Positions 1-4,717 of a stretch of 5,332 nucleotides of DNA are shown piece after piece. The number at the start of each line of letters is the position of its first letter. The first letter of the stretch is position 1. Position numbers and translations under genes: made by a program. The notes beneath the pieces were generated by a model, which saw only the letters and a program-made list of their open reading frames with translations, was not told the DNA's origin and did not search any database. The DNA comes from an uncultured Eggerthellaceae bacterium (GTDB taxonomy: Bacteria > Actinomycetota > Coriobacteriia > Coriobacteriales > Eggerthellaceae), in NCBI GenBank assembly GCA_946631805.1, contig CAMPAJ010000135.1, positions 1-5,332 of the forward strand, given 5' to 3'.

Positions 1-118
1 TTTGCGTGAAAAGGGACTGAGCGAAAAAGCCATGAGAGGCAAAGTGGATATGATAGCCGCAAGCCTGTTTATGCAAGCTTGGCTAGACGCGCGCAATGCG
101 GCTAGCCCAGACCGATAA
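1..118 (+). CDS. ruvX: RuvX/YqgF family nuclease, C-terminal end (partial)
   Basis: The frame starting at base 2 gives 38 residues and ends at TAA 116-118; the 5' part lies outside the window. The visible tail contains KVDMIAASLFMQAWLD, which matches the conserved C-terminal helix of YqgF/RuvX proteins. The Asp in that motif (bases 47-49) is probably the last acidic residue of the RNase H-like active site. Known members are small (about 140-150 residues) cytoplasmic proteins proposed to resolve Holliday junctions and to act in 16S rRNA 5'-end maturation. A ruvX gene directly upstream of mltG is a familiar bacterial arrangement, which supports the call. Only the tail is visible, so the identification rests on one motif plus context. 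Confidence 0.8.
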   Translation, partial: LREKGLSEKAMRGKVDMIAASLFMQAWLDARNAASPDR

Positions 119-122
119 GGAG
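117..122 (+). promoter_or_regulatory. Ribosome binding site of mltG, overlapping the ruvX stop
   Basis: AAGGAG ends four bases before the ATG at 127, and its first two bases are part of the ruvX TAA. The spacing is a little short but the match is good. It fixes the mltG start and implies that ribosomes finishing ruvX can reinitiate on mltG. Confidence 0.75.
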
Positions 123-126
123 ACGC

Positions 127-1254
127 ATGTCCCCTCGCAAGCAAGTAACGTATTCGGAGCATCCGAATCGCGCCGCACGTGCAGCCCATGCACGAGGCGA
201 AAAGCAATTTCGCACGTACGACACCAGTTCCATTCGCCCCAAGCGCAGTCCCGTGTTTGCCATCGTAGGCATTCTGGTGCTCATCGCGGCCATAGCGGGC
301 ATACTGTTCGGCATCAACTCGTTCCTCAGGGGCTGCACGGCTCATGAGATGCTGCCGGAAGGGCAGCAGGTCGAAATCGTCGTTTCCGAAGGCGAAGGAG
401 CCAAGTCGGTTGCCAAGACGCTGTTGGACGAAGGCCTGATAGACAACACGTCGGCCTTCACCGAACGGCTGAACGAGATGGGCGCCGAGAACTCGCTGCA
501 GCCCGGTACCTATACGCTTACGGGCGGCCAGTCCATCGACGAGATCATCAAGGCCATGCAAACGCCGGCCGAATTGCCGACGTTCACGGTGCCGGAGGGC
601 AGCACGGTAGCCCAGACGGCCGAGATTGTCGAGAAGGCAACCGAAGGACGCATATCGGCGGACGACTTCGTAAAGGTCGCTTCGGATGCATCGAAGTACG
701 CATCCGATTTCTCGTTCCTGGCTGACGCGGGAACCGCTTCGCTCGAAGGCTTCCTGTTCCCCAAGACATATGCGCTGGAAGAGAATGCCACGGCGGATTC
801 GCTCGTGCGCGACATGCTTTCGCAGTTTGCCGAAGAAACCGCGACGTTGGATTGGTCTTATGCCGAAGGGCGCAACCTTTCGCACTACGACGTGGTGAAG
901 CTGGCCTCCATCGTCGAGAAAGAGTCCGACAAGGATCATCGTTCGACGGTCGCCTCCGTGTTCTACAACCGTCTGAACGACGGCTGGCAGCTGCAGTCCG
1001 ATGCCACCGTCGCCTACGTCGTGGGCCACGACCCCACCGCCGAGGATGTTGCCACCGAGAACGACTACAACACGTACTTTATTCCCGGCCTGCCGCCGAC
1101 TCCCATCAACTCTCCGAGTCTTGCGTGCTTGCAGGCAGTGTGCAAACCCGACGAGACGGGCTATTATTACTTCTACTTCGAGCCGGACGAGAAGGGCGAG
1201 ATGACCTATACGTTCAGCGAGACGTACGAAGAGCACCAGCAGGCATTCTCGTAA
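127..1254 (+). CDS. mltG: Endolytic murein transglycosylase MltG (YceG-like)
   Basis: This 375-residue protein is close in size to the 340-residue E. coli enzyme. MltG cuts glycan strands internally to give 1,6-anhydroMurNAc ends and is thought to release nascent peptidoglycan at the membrane. Residues 1-41 are basic and presumably cytoplasmic. About residues 42-66 form one hydrophobic membrane segment. About 77-145 resemble the LysM-like subdomain, including LQPGTYTL. The catalytic YceG domain follows: SLEGFLFPKTY (205-215), then SIVEKE (261-266) with E264 as the likely catalytic glutamate, VFYNRL (278-283), LQSDATVAY (289-297) and GLPPTPINSPS (321-331). The C-terminus has the usual F-x-ETYEEH pattern. 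The ATG is supported by AAGGAG four bases upstream. All diagnostic motifs are present and I see no truncation. Confidence 0.96.
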   Translation: MSPRKQVTYSEHPNRAARAAHARGEKQFRTYDTSSIRPKRSPVFAIVGILVLIAAIAGILFGINSFLRGCTAHEMLPEGQQVEIVVSEGEGAKSVAKTLLDEGLIDNTSAFTERLNEMGAENSLQPGTYTLTGGQSIDEIIKAMQTPAELPTFTVPEGSTVAQTAEIVEKATEGRISADDFVKVASDASKYASDFSFLADAGTASLEGFLFPKTYALEENATADSLVRDMLSQFAEETATLDWSYAEGRNLSHYDVVKLASIVEKESDKDHRSTVASVFYNRLNDGWQLQSDATVAYVVGHDPTAEDVATENDYNTYFIPGLPPTPINSPSLACLQAVCKPDETGYYYFYFEPDEKGEMTYTFSETYEEHQQAFS

Positions 1255-1311
1255 GACTTTCGCAAGGTTGAACTGCGCTGCGAACGATGCAGCCACCATA
1301 CGCCGCCTGGC

Positions 1312-1369
1312 GTAAGCGCCCCATCTTGTCGTTCAAGCCCGCGCTTGCGTGCCAAGAAGGGGCGCTTGC
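1312..1369. repeat. Long imperfect inverted repeat / hairpin
   Basis: The left arm AAGCGCCCC (1314-1322) pairs perfectly with GGGGCGCTT (1359-1367). Moving inward there is a single A/A mismatch, five pairs (1324-1328 with 1353-1357), a T/C mismatch, three pairs including two G-T wobbles (1330-1332 with 1349-1351), a T/C mismatch, and five pairs (1334-1338 with 1343-1347) closing a CCGC tetraloop. Two more pairs extend the base. The total is about 24 pairs with three symmetric single mismatches and no bulges. It starts 57 bases after the mltG stop. No T-tract follows on either strand, so a standard intrinsic terminator is unlikely. A REP-like palindromic unit, an mRNA-stabilising 3' structure or a structured RNA are all possible. 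Confidence 0.7.
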
Positions 1370-1492
1370 CGTTTGCACCAATCGGGGATACCACAATGCT
1401 GCTCGCTCTGCCACCCGTTTGGCTGGCCTTGCCAGCTGGCGCCTGGTTTCCGCTGCTAAGGTTTGGCGGGATTCTAAAGGTTCGGACGCCTT

Positions 1493-1523
1493 GGGCTTTT
1501 GTCGGCGTTTGCTGTCATACAAT
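1493..1523 (+). promoter_or_regulatory. Candidate promoter for aroC
   Basis: TACAAT at 1518-1523 matches the sigma-A -10 consensus at five of six positions, 31 bases before the aroC ATG. No good TTGACA lies at the right distance; the region 17 bases upstream reads GCTTTT within GGGCTTTT. GGGCTT (1493-1498) recurs at the identical distance from another TACAAT upstream of aroQ. The call rests on pattern and placement only. Confidence 0.35.
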
Positions 1524-1543
1524 CGTGCGAAACGTTTTCGATT

Positions 1544-1551
1544 GGGGTGAG
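1544..1551 (+). promoter_or_regulatory. Ribosome binding site deciding the aroC start
   Basis: GGGGTGAG lies just upstream of ATG 1555 (seven bases from the GGGG, three from the end of the motif). It favours this ATG over upstream in-frame starts and over the ATG at 1564. Confidence 0.6.
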
Positions 1552-1554
1552 TGC

Positions 1555-2727
1555 ATGCGTTACATGACAGCGGGCGAAAGCCACGGGCCGAAGCTGACGG
1601 CAATCGTCGATGGCGTGCCGGCAGGGCTGCACATTTCCGAGGAAAGCATCAACGCCGATTTGGCGCGCCGCCAATCGGGTTACGGGCGCGGAGGTCGCCA
1701 GCTCATCGAGACCGATCGGGTCCGCATCGTGTCGGGGGTTCGGTTTGGGCGCACGCTTGGATCGCCCATCGCGCTCGAGGTCGAGAACCGGGATTGGGAA
1801 AACTGGACCGAACGCATGGCGATATTCGGCGAGGCCCCGCAGGACCTGCAGCGCGAAACGACTCCGCGGCCAGGCCATGCCGATTTGGTCGGCGTCCTCA
1901 AAATCGATTCGGACGATTGCCGCGATGTGCTGGAACGCGCGAGCGCCCGCGAGACTGCGGCGCGCGTTGCCGCGGCGGGAATCGCGCGAGAGTTCCTGGC
2001 AGACTTGGGAGTCGAGGTGTTTTCGTACGTAACCTCCATTGGCCAGGCGAAATTCACCGAGAAAGACCCCATGATGGATGCGCCCGATTACAAGCCGCTC
2101 GAAATCGAGCTTTCGGATGTGCGGTGCCCCAACGAGGCGGCCGCCGACGCGATGCGGCTCGAAATCGACAAAGCGCGAAACTTGGGCGAAAGTCTTGGGG
2201 GCACGTTCAGGGTCATCGCCCGTGGTCTCGTAGCCGGTTTGGGCGGGTATGCCACGGCGGGCGAGCGTATGACCTCGCGTATTGCCGCGGCGCTGTTCTC
2301 GATACCCGCCATCAAGGGCGTGGAGTTCGGTTTGGGCTTTGAGGCGGCGAGCCTTCCCGGATCGCATGTTCACGACGAGATTCGCCTGGACCCGTTGTTC
2401 GGCTTCGCGCGCGCGAGCAACAATGCCGGTGGCCTCGAAGGCGGCATGACGACGGGCATGCCGCTCATCGCGACGTGCGCCATGAAGCCGATCCCCACGC
2501 TTATGACGCCGCTGCAAACCGTAGATTTGGATACGCTCGAGCCGGTGGAAGCCTCCAAGGAGCGCAGCGATGTATGCGCGGTTCCTGCTTGTGCTGTGGT
2601 TGCCGAAGGAGAGGTTGCGTTTGCGCTGGCCAATGCCTACCTCGAGAAATTCGGCCACGATAACATGGCGGATATTCGCTCGAACTTGGCTTCGTACAAG
2701 CAGCGTCTGAAGATGGCCGCCAAATGA
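1555..2727 (+). CDS. aroC: Chorismate synthase
   Basis: AroC converts 5-enolpyruvylshikimate 3-phosphate to chorismate, the last shared step of aromatic synthesis, using reduced FMN without net redox change. The product has 390 residues, matching the longer class found in many Gram-positives. Family signatures in order: MRYMTAGESHG at the N-terminus with H10; RRQSGYGRGGRQLIETDR (38-55); RTLGSPI (66-72); TPRPGHADL (103-111) with H108, the second catalytic histidine; DVLERASARETAARVA (124-139); NNAGGLEGGMTTGMPL (289-304); KPIPTL (311-316); and ERSDVCAVPA (336-345). The third signature reads GMTTG where many relatives have GMTNG. The frame is open 210 bases further upstream, but the extension has no family counterpart and crosses the hairpin and promoter region. 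Family N-termini begin at MRY, so ATG 1555 is chosen. It overlaps aroK by four bases and probably leads the aroC-aroK-aroB unit. Confidence 0.97.
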   Translation: MRYMTAGESHGPKLTAIVDGVPAGLHISEESINADLARRQSGYGRGGRQLIETDRVRIVSGVRFGRTLGSPIALEVENRDWENWTERMAIFGEAPQDLQRETTPRPGHADLVGVLKIDSDDCRDVLERASARETAARVAAAGIAREFLADLGVEVFSYVTSIGQAKFTEKDPMMDAPDYKPLEIELSDVRCPNEAAADAMRLEIDKARNLGESLGGTFRVIARGLVAGLGGYATAGERMTSRIAAALFSIPAIKGVEFGLGFEAASLPGSHVHDEIRLDPLFGFARASNNAGGLEGGMTTGMPLIATCAMKPIPTLMTPLQTVDLDTLEPVEASKERSDVCAVPACAVVAEGEVAFALANAYLEKFGHDNMADIRSNLASYKQRLKMAAK

Positions 2728-3326
2728 GCGGCGGTCACGTGCAGCGCGTCTATGATTTTCGAAAAGAAGGGTCGGCCTGCGCCTCGATGCGGTGGGAGCT
2801 TTCTCGGCCGGTGTTCTTCGTGGGGTTCATGGGCGCGGGCAAAACCTCGGTTGCTCGCAAGCTCGCCCGCTTTGCGGGGATTGCGGCCGTCGATATGGAT
2901 ACGTATATCGAGCGACGCTGCGATATGAAGGTCAAGCAGATCTTCGCCGAGTTGGGCGAAGAGGGATTTCGCGCCATCGAGACGGAAACGCTGCAGGAGC
3001 TCGTGCAGGGTGAGCCCCTCCTCGTGTCGTGCGGGGGAGGCGTCGTGCTTGCGTCCCGCAACCGCGAACTGCTTAAAGAAGGCGGTTTCGTCGTCTACCT
3101 GCAGGTAACTGCCGCCGAAGCGGCGTCTCGCATATCGGATGTGTCAACGCGGCCGCTGTTCGGCGATTTGGAGCAGGCGCAGCGCGTCATCGAGGGGCGT
3201 CTTCCCTTGTACGAGGAGGTTGCCGACCTGACGGTCGACACGTCAGGTCGCGGAACGGGCGCCTTGGCCCGCGAGGTGTTTGCGATGCTCAAGAGCGAAG
3301 GCGTAATTCGGCCAGCTGGCAAATGA
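2724..3326 (+). CDS. aroK: Shikimate kinase
   Basis: AroK phosphorylates shikimate at the 3-hydroxyl with ATP, the fifth step of the pathway, in the cytoplasm. The 200-residue product shows the P-loop GFMGAGKTS (34-42); the acidic pair D57/D59 in VDMD for Mg and shikimate; FR at 82-83 with R83 as a shikimate-binding arginine; the GGG loop (104-106); lid RPLF (143-146); and R159 in GRLPLYEEVAD. All expected binding residues are present. The ATG at 2724 overlaps the aroC TGA as ATGA, consistent with translational coupling. It leaves about 33 residues before the P-loop, whereas most family members have about 8-12. ATG 2787 (residue 22) would give a 179-residue protein of typical length, but its upstream AGAAGG is about 16 bases away. 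The function is secure; the start is not. Confidence 0.94.
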   Translation: MSGGHVQRVYDFRKEGSACASMRWELSRPVFFVGFMGAGKTSVARKLARFAGIAAVDMDTYIERRCDMKVKQIFAELGEEGFRAIETETLQELVQGEPLLVSCGGGVVLASRNRELLKEGGFVVYLQVTAAEAASRISDVSTRPLFGDLEQAQRVIEGRLPLYEEVADLTVDTSGRGTGALAREVFAMLKSEGVIRPAGK

Positions 3327-3380
3327 AGTTTGACGTGCGAGCAAAGCGCGCCCTGGAGTGCTGCGGTCGCATGATGGGAT

Positions 3381-3385
3381 GGAGG
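3381..3385 (+). promoter_or_regulatory. Ribosome binding site deciding the aroB start
   Basis: GGAGG lies five bases before ATG 3391, the strongest Shine-Dalgarno in the window. It selects this ATG over in-frame GTG 3358 and ATG 3379. The 64-base gap after aroK holds TTGACG at 3330-3335 but no matching -10 element, so aroB is most likely read from upstream. Confidence 0.8.
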
Positions 3386-3390
3386 TTGCA

Positions 3391-4518
3391 ATGGCGAAGA
3401 AAGTGATAGTGAGCTTGCCGGGCGAACGCGATTATGCCGTGCGCATCGGCGCTGGGGTTATGGATGCGCTTGGCGCCAACTTACGCGATATAGAGCGCTT
3501 CGCCGCGACGCGCGACGTGCTGGTCATCACCGATTCCAACGTTGGGCCCCTGTACCTCGAGCGTGCGAAGCGCTCGCTTGCGCTGGCGGGTTTTAGGGTG
3601 GCCGACATCACGGTGCCAGCCGGCGAGGCCTCGAAGTCCATCGAGGTCGCTGCGGAAGTGTGGAGTGCAATGGCGCAGTTGGAGCTCGGCCGCGATTGCC
3701 TGGTCGTAGCGCTCGGCGGCGGCGTCGTGGGCGACCTGGCGGGTTTCGTGGCTTCCACCTACATGAGGGGCGTTGCCGTCGTGCAGGTGCCCACCACGCT
3801 GCTCGCCATGGTGGACTCGTCGGTCGGCGGAAAGACGGCCGTGAACCTCGATGAGGGAAAAAACCTGGTAGGGACGTTTTATCAACCCTCGTTTGTGTGC
3901 GCCGACACTTCTGCGTTAGCGACGTTGCCCGAGCGCGAGTGGCTGTGCGGGTGCGGCGAGATCGCCAAGTCTGCGGCCATCGATTCGGACGATTTTTTCT
4001 TTTGGCTGCTCGACCATGCCAGCGAGCTTTCCGAGCGCGATCCCGACGCGACGGCGCAAGCCATTGCGCGCTGCGTCGTCTTCAAGGCTGATGTTGTGGC
4101 GCGCGACAAGACCGAAAGCAAAGGTGTGCGCGAATGCTTGAACTACGGGCACACGCTTGGCCATGCCATCGAGGCATGCGCGGGATACGGCACGTTCAGC
4201 CACGGCGCTTGCGTTGCCGAAGGTATGCGCTTCGCGGCGCACGTAACCAAAGCCGAGCTCGCGCAGGTCGATGCAGAGGCCGCTGACGGTGCCGCGGAGT
4301 TTGCCGAGGCCCAAGGCCAGCTTCTGGATATGCTGGGCTTGCAGCGGCTGGCTGTGGATGCGAGCCCCGGCCAGCTGCTCGATGCCATGAAGCACGACAA
4401 GAAGGTGCGCGGCGGCGAGTTGAGATTTGTTTTGGCGGGCGATGTGGCCAAATGGCGTGTGGTGGGGTTGTCGGACCAGACGGTCATGCAGCATCTGTGC
4501 GATTACTGCTCGCGTTAG
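3391..4518 (+). CDS. aroB: 3-dehydroquinate synthase
   Basis: AroB cyclises DAHP to 3-dehydroquinate, the second shikimate step, using NAD+ and a divalent metal (Zn or Co) in the cytoplasm. The product has 375 residues, a normal length. Diagnostic motifs: GGGVVGDLAGF (109-119) for nucleotide binding; PTTLLAMVDSSVGGKTAVN (134-152), with D142 and K148 at active-site positions; KNLVGTFYQP (157-166); GEIAK (189-193), giving metal ligand E190 and K193; RECLNYGHTLGHAIE (247-261), giving R247, N251, metal ligand H254 and H258; and FSHGACVAEGM (269-279) with the third metal ligand H271. The tail has KHDKKVRGGELRFVL, typical of AroB. Retention of the metal triad and this context separate it from 2-deoxy-scyllo-inosose synthase and other sugar-phosphate cyclases. 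It lies 64 bases after aroK, probably in the same transcript. Confidence 0.97.
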   Translation: MAKKVIVSLPGERDYAVRIGAGVMDALGANLRDIERFAATRDVLVITDSNVGPLYLERAKRSLALAGFRVADITVPAGEASKSIEVAAEVWSAMAQLELGRDCLVVALGGGVVGDLAGFVASTYMRGVAVVQVPTTLLAMVDSSVGGKTAVNLDEGKNLVGTFYQPSFVCADTSALATLPEREWLCGCGEIAKSAAIDSDDFFFWLLDHASELSERDPDATAQAIARCVVFKADVVARDKTESKGVRECLNYGHTLGHAIEACAGYGTFSHGACVAEGMRFAAHVTKAELAQVDAEAADGAAEFAEAQGQLLDMLGLQRLAVDASPGQLLDAMKHDKKVRGGELRFVLAGDVAKWRVVGLSDQTVMQHLCDYCSR

Positions 4519-4535
4519 GTTCTGGACTTTACTTT

Positions 4536-4568
4536 CCGTCCCGCCGCCCCGCGAGGGGGAGGCGGGGC
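4536..4568. repeat. GC-rich direct repeat copy 1 with hairpin
   Basis: Bases 4536-4555 are identical to 4590-4609, a 20-base direct repeat with period 54; similarity extends four bases upstream with one mismatch (4532-4555). CCCGCC (4540-4545) pairs with GGCGGG (4561-4566), and CCCC (4547-4550) pairs with GGGG (4555-4558) around a GCGA (GNRA-type) tetraloop, with a small internal loop between the stems. It begins 18 bases after the aroB stop. No T-run follows, so it is not a textbook terminator, though it could still pause polymerase or protect the 3' end of the aroC-aroK-aroB mRNA. Confidence 0.7.
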
Positions 4569-4589
4569 CGTTCGCTTGGCTTCGGCTTG

Positions 4590-4622
4590 CCGTCCCGCCG
4601 CCCCGCGAGCTCGGGGTGGGGG
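4590..4622. repeat. GC-rich direct repeat copy 2 with hairpin
   Basis: This second copy of the 20-base unit (4590-4609) uses a different right arm. CCCCG (4601-4605) pairs with CGGGG (4612-4616) around a six-base loop, extended outward by a wobble and CC/GG pairs (4598-4599 with 4618-4619, and 4595-4596 with 4621-4622, one mismatch between). The loop region contains the palindrome CGAGCTCG. The left arm is identical to copy 1 while the right arm differs but still pairs, which hints that folding matters more than the exact sequence. Confidence 0.65.
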
Positions 4623-4650
4623 CTTTGGGTGCGTGATTGCGTTGGGGATC

Positions 4651-4681
4651 GGGCTTACCTGTACCGTTCAAGCGTTACAAT
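4651..4681 (+). promoter_or_regulatory. Candidate promoter for aroQ
   Basis: TACAAT at 4676-4681 matches the -10 consensus at five of six positions and lies 36 bases before the aroQ start. The -35 area is weak (GCTTAC, 17 bases upstream, within GGGCTTACC). The GGGCTT to TACAAT spacing is identical to that of the candidate aroC promoter. If real, aroQ could be transcribed independently of aroC-aroK-aroB. Confidence 0.35.
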
Positions 4682-4702
4682 GGCACAACATTCTGGTTGC
4701 AA

Positions 4703-4710
4703 GGAAAGGA
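4703..4710 (+). promoter_or_regulatory. Ribosome binding site deciding the aroQ start
   Basis: GGAAAGGA ends seven bases before GTG 4718 and 13 bases before ATG 4724. The spacing favours the GTG start. Confidence 0.6.
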
Positions 4711-4717
4711 ACTTCCT

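Larger units (their letters stand above)
1255..1554. other. Non-coding spacer between mltG and aroC
   Basis: These 300 bases hold no gene I can support. The aroC frame is open upstream to about 1345, and another frame is open from 1287 to 1550, but neither product resembles anything I know and both read through the large hairpin. The spacer contains the 58-base hairpin at 1312-1369, a small stem at 1422-1436 (GCTGGC, three-base loop, GCCAGC), the palindrome GCCAGCTGGC at 1431-1440, and a candidate promoter at 1493-1523. I see no T-box motif and no hairpin followed by a T-run, so neither an intrinsic terminator for mltG nor a classical attenuator for aroC is evident. Confidence 0.6.

Noticed and set aside
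313..336. Cysteine after the MltG membrane segment (FLRGC) as a lipoprotein attachment site.
   Set aside because: The position before Gly is Arg, which does not fit a lipobox, and about 41 residues precede the hydrophobic segment, too long for a signal peptide. A membrane anchor is the simpler reading.
1299..1314. Small hairpin TACGCC-GCCT-GGCGTA as an mltG terminator.
   Set aside because: It has a six-pair stem with no following T-run, and it competes with the base of the much larger hairpin at 1312-1369.
1287..1550. An 87-codon open frame filling the mltG-aroC spacer and ending in the aroC ribosome binding site, a possible leader peptide.
   Set aside because: It has no clear ribosome binding site, reads through both arms of the hairpin, and has no recognisable motif or run of aromatic codons. 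In this GC-rich sequence long open frames are common by chance.
1255..1554. T-box or aromatic amino-acid attenuator controlling aroC.
   Set aside because: No T-box consensus, no terminator-type hairpin with a T-run, and no leader peptide rich in Trp, Phe or Tyr codons was found.
1474..2658. A 394-codon open frame on the minus strand opposite aroC.
   Set aside because: It is a mirror of the strongly supported aroC. The product is Arg/His-rich and low in recognisable structure, typical of antisense frames in GC-rich coding sequence.
3330..3352. TTGACG after aroK as a -35 element for a separate aroB promoter.
   Set aside because: No acceptable -10 hexamer lies 15-19 bases downstream.
4536..4609. 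Two 20-base repeats separated by 34 bases, reminiscent of a CRISPR repeat-spacer unit.
   Set aside because: There are only two copies, the repeat is short, the intervening sequence is itself GC-rich and partly structured, and no cas gene is near.
3916..4671. A 251-codon minus-strand frame covering the aroB 3' end and the repeat spacer.
   Set aside because: It overlaps the conserved aroB catalytic region, and its N-terminal part is just the translated GC-rich repeat. There is no independent support.
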